Shown piece by piece: positions 35,571 to 45,005 of a DNA stretch of 64,000 bases (position 1 is the first letter of the stretch; each line of letters starts with the position of its first letter). The position numbers were made by a program, and so were the translations under genes. Source of the DNA: Granulicella sapmiensis (GTDB taxonomy: Bacteria > Acidobacteriota > Terriglobia > Terriglobales > Acidobacteriaceae); assembly GCA_026225395.1 (NCBI GenBank), contig JAMFSR010000024.1:95095-159094 (forward strand), given 5' to 3'. The notes beneath the pieces are model-generated. The model had not been told where the DNA came from. It did no database searches and worked only from the letters and a program-made list of their open reading frames with translations.

Positions 35571-38500
35571 CTATTTGCTGCTTGCCAGCGTGTCGTGCAG
35601 TGGCTGCAACGCTTTTACCGCAGGCGGCATAATCGCAACGGTAATGGCCAGGATGCGGATATCTGGGTTGTTCGGGAGTGTGATGGACTTCGTATCCGCA
35701 GGTAAATCCATCGAGTAGCCGAAAAGATAGCTATAGGCATACGGCTCATTCAACCCCTCCGGTGTGTGGTAATGCGAGGAGTACCATGCCACCGTTGCAG
35801 GCTTGATGTATCCCGGCGTAAGACCGAGATAGTCGTCCGGATACCGTGGCGACCACGCCTGCGAGCCGCGATTCTCCACGTCCCACGCAGCGTGATTTGC
35901 CGAGACCGCCCAGTCCTTGCGCAGCGGTACTTGCTTCGCGGGATTCCCGACCGAGAACGTATCAGGCCGTGGCTTCCATTGACGTGTGTCCCACTGACCG
36001 ATGAAACCCTTCCAACTCTGCACGGTGAGCTCCTCGGTGTGATTTCCCAGCCGGAAGATTCCCTTTTGATCTCCATTCGTTGAAGCCGCGAGGATGTAGA
36101 CACGGTTGAAGCTTCCCGCCGGAAGGGAAATGCTCTGGCCGCGCGCTACTACAGCATTGGGCTTGCTCGTTCCCGCCGGAGCAAGATGGAAGTCGATGCC
36201 GTCGAAGCTCAGATCTGACGGCAGCATCTCGGCCGGAAGAGCGTTGCCGTCCTTGTCGAACCCGCCGACAGCATGGGTGTCATTCCCGCTGGCAACCGCC
36301 AGATCGTACGGAAGAACTGCCGGTTCGGAAGGAGGAGGCAACATCTTGACAGGCGCTGCATTGAACTTCAGCGCGAAGGTTCTGGGCTGATAGGGAGAAA
36401 AGGAGGTATCCAGCGTACCATCGACGATGGTGGCCGGTCCCTTTGCATCTTCCTGCCCGTTGGTTTCGGTTGCTGATGCGATGCCCGAAGCAAACTTCAC
36501 GTGAACGTGCGATGCAGCCTCACCGTGCAGTTCAACTAGCCGTAGGATTGTGTCGTCGTCGCCCGTCTCTGCCTTCTTCAAACCCAGCACGCGCACGTCT
36601 GGATTGTCGATATGCATCAGCGAGAAGCTGTGGCCGAGTGTGCCTTCGTGCTTCACCGTGGAGAAAGCAAGCAATGGCGTGCTCAACCGGTACGCCTGCC
36701 AATCTGTATTGCTTCCGCGCCAGTCGCCGGTATGGCCGGCAAGGCCGTAAAGAATTTCGTGATGCCCCCAGTCCTGGTTGAGCTGATCGCTGTACGCCTT
36801 ATGCGCAGCGTCCTCCGCACTGACAGGTGGATGGAAGCCAGGAGTGCGCAGCAGTGTGAGGCGAATCGTGTGGTCGTCCGGCTTGTCTGAGCCATTCTTC
36901 ACATCGGTCAGCACGGTGGCGCCCCACTTCTTGTCCTGGTCTGTCAGGTCGACCCAGTAATGCGTGGCCACCTCAAACTGTTTCGCGTAGGCATTGGGGC
37001 GCTCAATGGTGCCGACCTCCCAGTTATAGGTCGCCATCTTGTTGGTTGCAGCCAGTGGGAAGACGGCCTTCAGGCTAGCGGCTTTGTCGCTCCAATCGAT
37101 CGCATCGCGAAACTCCACGCGCTCGCCGGCGCTTCCCGTTGACAGGCTTACGGTTTGCACAAAGGTCGAGCCTTCGGTTTTACGGGTTACTTCGAGCGAT
37201 ACGCGGACCGGGCCATTTTCGGTGATACGGATTGTGGCTGGGCCTGCAACATAAGCACGAGGGTCGGCTTCGACCTGGTCGAAGTCCATGTTCCATGCGG
37301 GCCATTGTTTAGGTGCGTCGGTTGTGATGGCAAGGCGAATCGGCGCGCTGAGCAGTTCTTTCTGCAGTGACTTGTCGAACACGCTCGTCACATCTCCAGC
37401 AGAGTTGAGCTTCACGGTGTAGCGCGCATTCTCCAGCGAAGTGTTTGTGACCTTGAGTGTGGACGATGCCTTCGCGGCTGCCCCAGGCCGCACGGTATAA
37501 ACGGCATAGCCCACCGAGGGAGCGCGTGCCACAAAAAGCAGCTTTCCATCTTCCACCTGCGAAGGAACTCGCTGGCCGTCGGGGCCGAACACACCAACTC
37601 GCTTCAGCGTCTCCACCGGAAGATCGACTTTCGCTTCAACGATATCTTCGCGCTCAATGTTGAGCGAGTTATAGACGACGATTGGCAGACCATCGACCTT
37701 CGTGTCGAGATTGGAAGCCACTGTTTCGACGGAACTGCTTAGCACGTCCGCAAACTGGTTCATCACAATCGCATCGTCATTCTGTGCGAACTCATAGGCT
37801 CGCGGCGTTGCTGTGCCTGCGCCGGTATCGTGGAACTGCCCTCCGAGCAGAAGCATCCACGCATCATTGATTCGTTGCTGCGGATAAGGGATGCCGCCAA
37901 TCCATGCCGCAGCGACCGAAGCTTTCTCCGCGGCATCACCAAGGATCTCGTTCTCGCGGTTCCAGCGTTTGTGATACGCCTGCGAGGTCAGGGACCCGGC
38001 GGAGTGGTTGATCAGTTCTAAATCTCCCTGGTAGGAAGGCATCTTCGCGGTCATCTCCGGTTTGATGTCGCGGAACATCTGGTCCGAAGTGGCACTGAGC
38101 ACTGTCACAGGACCCTCGCCCAATCGCACCGCGGTTTTCGATCCCGGCAGCACGGCATCGCCTTTGGTGACGATGGCTTCGAGCAGCTTTACAGTCTCTT
38201 CGTCCGTGGCTCCGCCGATGTCGCCGGTGCCGATGTAGTGATAGTCGGCGAAGACCCCGGTGACCTTACCATCCAGCGCGATGCGCGCAGGCCAGTCGAC
38301 GTTCTTCTGGTTTTGCGAGCTGGCAGGGTCCTGCGCCGGCGATTTGCTCAGGTCATAACGAATACCGCCGGTGTAGCCCCCAGGATTGAAGGCAGCGAGG
38401 ATCGACTCGTCATCAGGTCCTTTCCATACGCCGACGTTGAAAGGAATGCCTTCGGGGGTTTGCTCCGGTGAGTCAGGGCCGCCAACCTGTGCCGCAGGCT

Positions 38501-39071
38501 GCCAGCCGGAGTTGAGCTTCTGCGTGGAGAAGCCTTTGACGCCTGCATGCGCGAGGATCGTCGGCAAGGAAGCCGGAAACCCGAAGCAGTCCGGCAGCAT
38601 GAAGTCGTCGCTCGATTTGCCGAACTCCTTGCGGTAGTATCCGTTGCCGTAGAGCACCTGTCGGAAGATCGACTCGGCGCTGGGGAGGTTCACGTCGCCT
38701 TCTTCAACCGACGCACCCGCAGGGTACCAGCGGTCCTGGCCGATGTACTGCTTCATCCGTGCGTAGTCGGCGGGGTAATACTCCTTCATCAGACGGTAAC
38801 GGTTGGCTCCCGTCCAGTTGAAAACGTAATGGGGATACTTGTCGATGTAATAGAAGTTGACTCTCAAGGTCTTCAACAGATACTCGCTAATGGTCTGCGG
38901 AAACTCCCAGCGCCACTGCGTATCCAGATGCGCGTAAGGAACCACATAAAGTGTCGGCTGCTGCGTGATATCCGGCGCCTTCATCTTCTGAGCCTGCGCA
39001 AAAGGCGCTACGGCAAGCATGACTGCGAGAATGCGGCCTTTTGAAAAAAGACGGCTGACAAGAGAGATCAT
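35571..39071 (-). CDS. Secreted GH38 alpha-mannosidase
   Basis: A 1166-residue exported glycoside hydrolase. The signal peptide (ILAVMLAVAPFAQAQ) is followed by the GH38 catalytic domain: zinc-binding VVPYAHLDTQWRWEF, the nucleophile Asp in DDFMLPDCFGFPASLPTIL, and the later zinc-ligand region (LGGQFHDTGAGTATP). A central three-helix segment and long beta-sandwich domains make up the rest. It removes alpha-mannose from glycans, probably in the periplasm. The ATG at 39071 has GAGG nine bases ahead; upstream in-frame sequence to 39185 carries no family signal. Divergent from a sugar transporter gene that could take up the products. Confidence 0.9.
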   Translation of the reverse strand: MISLVSRLFSKGRILAVMLAVAPFAQAQKMKAPDITQQPTLYVVPYAHLDTQWRWEFPQTISEYLLKTLRVNFYYIDKYPHYVFNWTGANRYRLMKEYYPADYARMKQYIGQDRWYPAGASVEEGDVNLPSAESIFRQVLYGNGYYRKEFGKSSDDFMLPDCFGFPASLPTILAHAGVKGFSTQKLNSGWQPAAQVGGPDSPEQTPEGIPFNVGVWKGPDDESILAAFNPGGYTGGIRYDLSKSPAQDPASSQNQKNVDWPARIALDGKVTGVFADYHYIGTGDIGGATDEETVKLLEAIVTKGDAVLPGSKTAVRLGEGPVTVLSATSDQMFRDIKPEMTAKMPSYQGDLELINHSAGSLTSQAYHKRWNRENEILGDAAEKASVAAAWIGGIPYPQQRINDAWMLLLGGQFHDTGAGTATPRAYEFAQNDDAIVMNQFADVLSSSVETVASNLDTKVDGLPIVVYNSLNIEREDIVEAKVDLPVETLKRVGVFGPDGQRVPSQVEDGKLLFVARAPSVGYAVYTVRPGAAAKASSTLKVTNTSLENARYTVKLNSAGDVTSVFDKSLQKELLSAPIRLAITTDAPKQWPAWNMDFDQVEADPRAYVAGPATIRITENGPVRVSLEVTRKTEGSTFVQTVSLSTGSAGERVEFRDAIDWSDKAASLKAVFPLAATNKMATYNWEVGTIERPNAYAKQFEVATHYWVDLTDQDKKWGATVLTDVKNGSDKPDDHTIRLTLLRTPGFHPPVSAEDAAHKAYSDQLNQDWGHHEILYGLAGHTGDWRGSNTDWQAYRLSTPLLAFSTVKHEGTLGHSFSLMHIDNPDVRVLGLKKAETGDDDTILRLVELHGEAASHVHVKFASGIASATETNGQEDAKGPATIVDGTLDTSFSPYQPRTFALKFNAAPVKMLPPPSEPAVLPYDLAVASGNDTHAVGGFDKDGNALPAEMLPSDLSFDGIDFHLAPAGTSKPNAVVARGQSISLPAGSFNRVYILAASTNGDQKGIFRLGNHTEELTVQSWKGFIGQWDTRQWKPRPDTFSVGNPAKQVPLRKDWAVSANHAAWDVENRGSQAWSPRYPDDYLGLTPGYIKPATVAWYSSHYHTPEGLNEPYAYSYLFGYSMDLPADTKSITLPNNPDIRILAITVAIMPPAVKALQPLHDTLASSK

Positions 39072-39315
39072 GAGAAGCAACCTCGTAGTACTTCGTGGGA
39101 TTCTGAACCTGCGTCCAGCACTGCAATCGTTTGCAATCGCTAGAAGCGTATCAAGTTTTGTGGTCCGCTCGCCAACAGCCCGCATGATTTATTGTCTTCA
39201 CCGAAGCGCTTCCTGCTGATAGAGTTTCGAGTTGACAGACTCGTGGAGCAACTCTGGTTCAGAGGAGGCGTTCGGCTGTTGCGCGGGATGAAGTCGAGAA
39301 GGATGGGGGTGGGCG

Positions 39316-40698
39316 TTGCGTTTGAATAAATACATCATCCGGAGCACGTTTGTCGGCGCGCTCGGTGGCCTGTTGTTTGGCTTTGATACAGCCGTGATTT
39401 CCGGAACGACCGCTGGACTTACACGCACGTTTGGCCTTGCTAATGTTCACTGGCTGATCCCGCTGCTGGGACATGTGACCGTTTCGCAGCTGGGCATTAC
39501 CGTATCCATTGCGCTGTGGGGAACGGTGATCGGCGCACTTACGGCCGGTTCACTTGGGCAAAAGTACGGTTCACGCGAGATGCTGCGGTTGACCGCAATC
39601 CTCTACATCTTGTCCTCGCTTGGCTGCGCATTTGCCCCGAGCTGGAACCTGCTGCTGGCGGCCCGTTTTCTGGGCGGCCTGGGTATTGGAGGGTCCTCGG
39701 TGCTGGGCCCGGTCTATATCGCGGAGCTTGCCCCGGCGCACCTGCGCGGACGCCTGGTGGGCACCTTCCAGATCAACATCGTAATCGGCATCCTTCTGGC
39801 CTATCTGTCGAACTATCTCATCAGCCTCGCGAATCTTGGAGCGGCGGAATGGCGTTGGAAACTGGGAGTCGCAGCCGTTCCGGCGCTGATTTTCTTTGTG
39901 CTGTTGTTCACCATTCCGCGTTCCTCGCGCTGGCTCTCCACACAGAACCGCTTCGACGAAGCCCGCGAAGTGCTGGAGATGATGGGCTCGCCGAACTCCG
40001 AGGCGGAGTTACAGGACGTTCGCGAATCGCTGCATCTGGAGCTTAGTCAGAAGAGTGCGTCTCTGTTTGAACGAATGAACGGCCGCTTTCGCTATGGCAA
40101 GCCGATCTTTCTCGCAATTGCGATTGGCGCGTTCAATCAGCTCAGCGGCATCAATGCGATTCTTTACTACCTGAACGATATCTTCGCCGCTGCGGGCTTC
40201 AGCCGCATGTCGTCGAACCTGCAGGCCGTGGCCATCGGTTTGATGAACCTGTTGGCGACGATGGTCGGCATGGCGTTGATCGATCGCGTCGGTCGCAAGA
40301 TGCTGCTGTTGATCGGGGCTGTCGGTACGTGCTTCTCCCTGGCGTCGGTGGCGGCAATATTTGCGTCACATCGGCATCAAGAGCTGCTGGTTTGGGCGCT
40401 GGTGGCCTACATCGGATTCTTCGCGATTTCCCAGGGCGCCGTGATCTGGGTCTATATCTCGGAGGTTTTTCCAACCCGCGTACGCGGTAAGGGCCAAAGC
40501 CTCGGGTCCGGCACGCACTGGGTGATGAACGCCATCCTGAGCTACGTGTTCCCGGTCATCGCACTGCGTTCCGGCGCCTATCCATTCATGTTCTTTTCGG
40601 CAATGATGGTGCTCCAGTTCGTCGTCGTGCTGTTCTTCTTCCCGGAAACCAAGCAGGTGTCGCTCGAAGAGCTACAGCGGAAGCTGAAGATCATTTAG
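39316..40698 (+). CDS. MFS sugar porter
   Basis: A 460-residue, 12-TM transporter of the sugar porter family. Motifs: GGLLFGFDTAVISGTTAG in TM1, GSREMLRLTA after TM2, RFLGGLGIGGSSVLGPVYIAE with LRGRLVG at TM4, QLSGINAILYYLNDIF at TM7, and PETKQVSLEEL at the end. It should import a hexose or pentose by proton symport. It begins with a TTG after a G-rich stretch. Its partner may be the divergent alpha-mannosidase. Confidence 0.9.
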   Translation: MRLNKYIIRSTFVGALGGLLFGFDTAVISGTTAGLTRTFGLANVHWLIPLLGHVTVSQLGITVSIALWGTVIGALTAGSLGQKYGSREMLRLTAILYILSSLGCAFAPSWNLLLAARFLGGLGIGGSSVLGPVYIAELAPAHLRGRLVGTFQINIVIGILLAYLSNYLISLANLGAAEWRWKLGVAAVPALIFFVLLFTIPRSSRWLSTQNRFDEAREVLEMMGSPNSEAELQDVRESLHLELSQKSASLFERMNGRFRYGKPIFLAIAIGAFNQLSGINAILYYLNDIFAAAGFSRMSSNLQAVAIGLMNLLATMVGMALIDRVGRKMLLLIGAVGTCFSLASVAAIFASHRHQELLVWALVAYIGFFAISQGAVIWVYISEVFPTRVRGKGQSLGSGTHWVMNAILSYVFPVIALRSGAYPFMFFSAMMVLQFVVVLFFFPETKQVSLEELQRKLKII

Positions 40699-40793
40699 GG
40701 GCCACTGTCGCAGACTGACCGGAGCCGGGCTGCGTTCGGAAAAGACAAAGATGGCTCGGCGGCAGGACTTTTTCTTTACTTTTTCCCGTCCCG

Positions 40794-40822
40794 TGTAACC
40801 CCGGTTGCCTTGCATCCGCGTC
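40794..40822 (+). promoter_or_regulatory. Candidate ECF-type promoter of the sigma operon
   Basis: GTGTAACC followed after 17 bases by CGTC has the -35/-10 form of many ECF-dependent promoters and would place transcription start only about 6-8 bases before the ATG at 40835. The call rests on pattern only. Confidence 0.3.
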
Positions 40823-40834
40823 CCTCGCGACAGT

Positions 40835-41416
40835 ATGCAAATTGCTCTCAACGCATCTATGATTCACCTGGGAAGCCAGGTGGCCGCCATCTCCGAACTG
40901 GACGACATCGACTCGCTCGTTGCAGCGTACTGGCCCAGAGTACTGCGATTCGTCACGTTCTCGATTGGGGACGCCGATCTTGCGCAGACGATCACACAGG
41001 ATTGCTTCCTGAAGGCCTACAACGGCCGTGCTTCGTTCCGTGGCGAGTGCTCCGTCAACACGTGGCTGATCAGCATCGCCAACAATCTGATCCGCGACCA
41101 GGTGCGGCGCAAAAAGTTTCAGTTCTGGCGCAGGGCCAGTGCGACCTCGCTGGACGTCACGGAGCTGGCATCGTTTTTGCCCTCTGACGAGAGCTCGGCC
41201 GAGACCCGGCTGCTGGCCCGGGAGCGGACCGAACAGGTGAAAGCTGCTTTGGAAACGCTTTCGGTGAATCAGCGCCGGGTTTTCCTGCTCAAGTTCTTTG
41301 AAGGCATGGACGTCACCGAAATCGCGGAAACGACCGGTATGAATGTGAATACGGTCAAGACCCATTTGCATCGCGGCATCAGCACGATTCGGGCTACTCT
41401 AAGGGAGAAGCTATGA
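40835..41416 (+). CDS. ECF-type RNA polymerase sigma factor
   Basis: A 193-residue sigma factor. Region 2 has YWPRVLRFVTFSIGDADLAQ, TITQDCFLKAYNGRASFRGE and the recognition helix SVNTWLISIANNLIRDQVRR. Region 4 has LSVNQRRVFLLKFFEGMDVT and the helix-turn-helix EIAETTGMNVNTVKTHLHRG. The start is ambiguous: TTG at 40805, ATG at 40835 or ATG at 40859. It overlaps the anti-sigma gene by ATGA. Confidence 0.88.
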   Translation: MQIALNASMIHLGSQVAAISELDDIDSLVAAYWPRVLRFVTFSIGDADLAQTITQDCFLKAYNGRASFRGECSVNTWLISIANNLIRDQVRRKKFQFWRRASATSLDVTELASFLPSDESSAETRLLARERTEQVKAALETLSVNQRRVFLLKFFEGMDVTEIAETTGMNVNTVKTHLHRGISTIRATLREKL

Positions 41417-41913
41417 GAACGGCCGTGACCCCGCACCTGACCGACGACCAGTTTACGGAGTGCATGCTGACGGAGCCCAACGAGGCCAGCATGCAGCATC
41501 TTGCGTCATGCGAACTTTGCCGGGCCGAGCTCGCCGTTTTTGGATCATCCGTCAACGACTTCGGCAAAGCTTCCGCAGCGTGGAGCGAATCCGCGTCCCG
41601 TGTCAGCATCCGTGCGCTCGCGAAGACAAATGCCCGGCGGACAGGATTTGTTGCGGCAGGATGGGCCCTCACCGCCGCCGTCCTGCTTGCCATAGGTCTG
41701 CCGCAGTGGATGCACCGCAGGACTGTCCCCGCAGGGGACCAAACCGCGGAGATCGCTGCGCCGCAGGACTCGGCCAGCCAGATCGCGCAGGATGACAAGC
41801 TGATGCAGTCGGTCTATGTAGCTCTGGCACCGCAGGATCCTTCACCCTTCCAGGAGTACCAGCTCACGGATGGGCATTCGTCACGGAGAGTTTCGGGATC
41901 GAGGACGCCATGA
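41413..41913 (+). CDS. Zinc-finger-type anti-sigma factor
   Basis: A 166-residue protein with an N-terminal anti-sigma domain carrying the H-x3-C-x2-C motif (HLASCELCRAEL), one membrane segment (AAGWALTAAVLLAIGLPQWM) at about residues 78-98 and a short periplasmic tail. This is the expected partner of the sigma factor encoded just upstream, with which it shares four bases. It ends by overlapping the next start by four bases, giving a three-gene coupled operon. Confidence 0.8.
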   Translation: MRTAVTPHLTDDQFTECMLTEPNEASMQHLASCELCRAELAVFGSSVNDFGKASAAWSESASRVSIRALAKTNARRTGFVAAGWALTAAVLLAIGLPQWMHRRTVPAGDQTAEIAAPQDSASQIAQDDKLMQSVYVALAPQDPSPFQEYQLTDGHSSRRVSGSRTP

Positions 41914-42482
41914 CGCTGCGCACAGCGAGGATCGCGGTGGTCTGCTTCGGCCTTCTATTCGCCGCGGGCCTTCGCGCGTCTGCGCAGCACGGAGGCGGCG
42001 CTCCACCACCACCTCCTCCTCCGCCAGCTCAACGAGGGCCGAACGGCCCAGGGGGACCCGGCGGACCTCCTCCTGCGAACTCCAACGGATCAGCAGGGAA
42101 CCAGCCGTCCGCGAACTCGAACGCCGCGGGAACGAATGGCGCCGTACGGGGCCTGCAATTCGGTCCACCAGGCCGCTGGTGGGACAACAAGAGTGTCACC
42201 AGCAGGATCGGATTGCGCAGCGACCAGCAACGAAAGATGGACTCCATCTTCGATGCGAGCAGGCCTGCCATCGTGAACAACTACAAGACGCTGATGGCCG
42301 AGCAGGCCAAACTGGATGCGCTCAACAAGCAGCCCCAGGCCAACTCGACTGAACTCTTTGCCACGATCGACGCTGTGAACCAGGCCAGGGCGTCGTTGCA
42401 AAAGGCCACGGCCGAAATGCTGTTACAGATTCGAAGTTCCATGGACCCCGACCAGATACAGAAGCTCCAGAAGATTCAGTAG
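41910..42482 (+). CDS. Periplasmic Spy/CpxP-like protein with Pro-rich linker
   Basis: A 190-residue exported protein. A signal peptide ends near SAQ, a run of eight prolines and a Gly/Pro/Asn-rich linker occupy about residues 30-80, and a helical domain follows (GLRSDQQRKMDSIFDASRPA, AEQAKLDALNKQ, ARASLQKATAEML). The helical part looks like the periplasmic LTxxQ/Spy-type stress chaperones, but no exact LTxxQ is present. Coupled to the anti-sigma gene, it may take part in envelope stress sensing, as CpxP does. Confidence 0.65.
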   Translation: MTLRTARIAVVCFGLLFAAGLRASAQHGGGAPPPPPPPPAQRGPNGPGGPGGPPPANSNGSAGNQPSANSNAAGTNGAVRGLQFGPPGRWWDNKSVTSRIGLRSDQQRKMDSIFDASRPAIVNNYKTLMAEQAKLDALNKQPQANSTELFATIDAVNQARASLQKATAEMLLQIRSSMDPDQIQKLQKIQ

Positions 42483-42486
42483 CGGT

Positions 42487-43488
42487 CTACTGCGGCTTCT
42501 CAATCGGCGGAACGGAACGCTCTCCTTCCAGCAAAGCCTTATCAATCAACGATAGTCCTCGGTGGATCGGTGTTCCTTTGAACACAAAGGTGATGCCCGT
42601 CGATACCGTGTCCAGATGCAGCCGCAAGCTACGGTTGTAGTAGCTGGAGAAGGTGATATTCGGCGTCAGCGGAACTCCTAACGAAGTCGTAAAGCCATTG
42701 TCTTCGCTGATATTGCGGCCCGTGATGACGCTGACTGGCGGCTTGCCCGGAACCGTGATCGTGGAATACAGCTTCTGGTCGCCGATAGGCAGTTGCTCAT
42801 ACGCCAGCGATTGGATATAGGTTCGGCCCGGCAGCCAGAAGATCAACCCGGTTTGGAAGTGGGCGATGGGGCCGAGCGAGTTGTAGTCGTTGCTGACGAG
42901 TCGATTGAACAGGCCAGATGAATCGCCTCCACCAAGGTCAAGCAGAATGCCCGTATTCCCGAAGTAACGCTCCGTATGATTGCTGAAGTCGAAGGTTACT
43001 CTGCCGGTGGACAGTCCATCCGATCGGTTTCCCGTAGGGATCGTCATGGCAGCGGTCGTTGTGTTCTGCAGGCGCCACGGATCAAAGGTGGCGTGCAGGC
43101 CGATCCATGTATCGCCAAGATCGCCAATCGCCGAAATGAGCCGGCGATTGGGCGGCGGGTTGGTTTGCTGGGTAGGCGCCAGGCGATAGGGATAGATCGA
43201 AAAACTCGCGTCAGCCGAGTAGTGATGCGAGAAGGTATAACTGATAGCCGGTGTAGCGACTGTATACCAGCCAATGGACGAATCGTGAACGCCGGAGAAC
43301 GTGAGACCGGCGTTGAACCCTTGCAATACCGTGCTCAGCCCTGGAACCCTCGCAACTTCGTTGATGGGGCTCGAAGGAGCAGACGGTGGCACCGAAGTTT
43401 CCGTACCTTGTGCTTCTGCGCCCAGAACTGCGCCGACAACCAGAAGATGGCACAGGGCAACACGAAAAAGGGCGCGAAACAAGCTCAC
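42487..43488 (-). CDS. Outer-membrane beta-barrel protein of unknown function
   Basis: A 333-residue exported protein. The signal peptide (LLVVGAVLGAEAQ) is followed by many amphipathic beta-strands (LQGFNAGLTFSGVHDS, VATPAISYTFSHHY, YSADASFSIYPYR, PNITFSSYYNRSLRLHLDTV, STGITFVF). It resembles the 'transporter/MetA-pathway' barrel group only in general form. The start is a GTG with GGAG close by. It converges on the Spy-like gene with a four-base gap. Confidence 0.6.
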   Translation of the reverse strand: MSLFRALFRVALCHLLVVGAVLGAEAQGTETSVPPSAPSSPINEVARVPGLSTVLQGFNAGLTFSGVHDSSIGWYTVATPAISYTFSHHYSADASFSIYPYRLAPTQQTNPPPNRRLISAIGDLGDTWIGLHATFDPWRLQNTTTAAMTIPTGNRSDGLSTGRVTFDFSNHTERYFGNTGILLDLGGGDSSGLFNRLVSNDYNSLGPIAHFQTGLIFWLPGRTYIQSLAYEQLPIGDQKLYSTITVPGKPPVSVITGRNISEDNGFTTSLGVPLTPNITFSSYYNRSLRLHLDTVSTGITFVFKGTPIHRGLSLIDKALLEGERSVPPIEKPQ

Positions 43489-43547
43489 AGTCTCCGTGTC
43501 AATTCTAGCGCGGCCCGATTTGGCGCCGGACGAGAGATGCGCCAGCC

Positions 43548-44960
43548 CTAAGCGTGGTGATGCATCTTCCAGCCCAGGTACTTGGAGGCCGCTTCTTCAA
43601 CCGGCGAAGCCACAGAGGCGAAGTTCGCGGCAACGTGATGCTCAAAGCCATTCTCGCAGATATAGCGAAGCAGCTTCTGCATGTTGGGAATCTCAACCAC
43701 GCCGGCGCCGCCAAAGGTCGTGAGCGGATCGTCGGTAAAGCGTCCCTGGCCCACATAGCCGGTGATCTGACCGTTGAAATCGTCCGTGGAGAAGCGCGCG
43801 AAGCTCATATCTCCCGCCTTCACAGTGCCGTCAAGCGTGCCGTGCGTGTTCTCCTTACCGACGGTGCCCGCGATGATGAGCTGGTAGTCCATCTTCACGC
43901 CTTCACGGAAGAAGTGCTTGGGCAGGTTCGAGCAATGGAAGCAGACGGCTTTGTCCGGGTTGTCGCCGTAGTTGTTGTTCCAGTCCAGCAGCGCCGATGG
44001 TGTTTCGCTCGCGAGCGTCAGCGCATACATCGAAAGCGTTCCGAGCACATCCACTTCGCAGGCTGAAGGGATGAGTTGTTCGCTCATCATCGACATCACC
44101 GTGCAGGGAACGATGCCGAGATACTCTTCGATGGAGGTCCAACACTGCACAGCAGAAACAGTGAGTTCACTGGCGGCCATCCATCCATCGATGACCGCGC
44201 CGAGCTTGGCCATCTTCATCAGCGCAGCTTCCGGAGTCTGCCCAACCGGAATGTACTTCTTGATAGCCGCAAGCTTGGCCTGCACCGCGTCATCATTGTC
44301 CTTCGATTTCTCAATGCGCCCCATTACTTCACTCAGATCGAGCGTCTCCACCGTGATGCCGGACTTCTCCAGCAGCTTCTCGGAGTATCGAACCGTATTG
44401 AACGCCGTGGGTCGCGCGCCGATAGCACCAAAGCGCACATTGCGCAGGCCGCGAACGATGCGGCAAACCGCGGCAAACCACCGCAGGTCGGCCTTGAACT
44501 CCATAGAGTCCGGAGCTTCCGTGTGCAGTGTCGTCAGCGAGTAAGGAATGCCATACTGCTTGAGATTGTTGCAGATCGACATCTTGCCGCAGAAGCTGTC
44601 GCGCCGGAACGCAATGCCCATCTTACCGGTGCTATCCGGTGTTGCCTGAATCAGCACGGGAACGTTCAGGTTGGCGAGCCGCAGTGTGTCGGCCAGTCCG
44701 CGCTCTTCGCCGAAGTTAGGCAAGGTGATGATGATGCCATCGATCTCGTCAGCGTGCTTCTTGAAAAGCGCCGCGCACTTCTTCGCGTCTTCATAGGTTT
44801 CTACGGCGCCATGAGCAGTTTCTTCCGGCGTAAGAACGATGGCCTTGATACCTGCCGCTTCAAGCGCGCCAACGATCTCTAGCCGTCCGCTCGTTGCAAG
44901 ATGGCTGGGAAAGAACCCGCGATTACCTACCACTACGCCCATCGTCATCTGCCTGCCCAT
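43548..44960 (-). CDS. L-fucose/L-arabinose isomerase-family protein
   Basis: A 470-residue protein of the fucose isomerase fold. It has the N-terminal domain GFFPSHLATSGR ... IIITLPNFGEERGLADTLRL, a central RFGAIGARPTAFNTVRYSE, and the C-terminal metal/substrate region (CEVDVLGTLSMYALTLASET, DWNNNYGD, CFHCSNLP). These interconvert aldoses and ketoses using Mn2+. With the xylulokinase immediately upstream on the same strand, a pentose substrate is possible; fucose is another option because of the neighbouring genes. AGGAG precedes the start. Confidence 0.8.
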   Translation of the reverse strand: MGRQMTMGVVVGNRGFFPSHLATSGRLEIVGALEAAGIKAIVLTPEETAHGAVETYEDAKKCAALFKKHADEIDGIIITLPNFGEERGLADTLRLANLNVPVLIQATPDSTGKMGIAFRRDSFCGKMSICNNLKQYGIPYSLTTLHTEAPDSMEFKADLRWFAAVCRIVRGLRNVRFGAIGARPTAFNTVRYSEKLLEKSGITVETLDLSEVMGRIEKSKDNDDAVQAKLAAIKKYIPVGQTPEAALMKMAKLGAVIDGWMAASELTVSAVQCWTSIEEYLGIVPCTVMSMMSEQLIPSACEVDVLGTLSMYALTLASETPSALLDWNNNYGDNPDKAVCFHCSNLPKHFFREGVKMDYQLIIAGTVGKENTHGTLDGTVKAGDMSFARFSTDDFNGQITGYVGQGRFTDDPLTTFGGAGVVEIPNMQKLLRYICENGFEHHVAANFASVASPVEEAASKYLGWKMHHHA

Positions 44961-45005
44961 CGTGTCTCCTGTCGGTTGTTTCTTGTGGATGTTATTGTTC
45001 CATCG

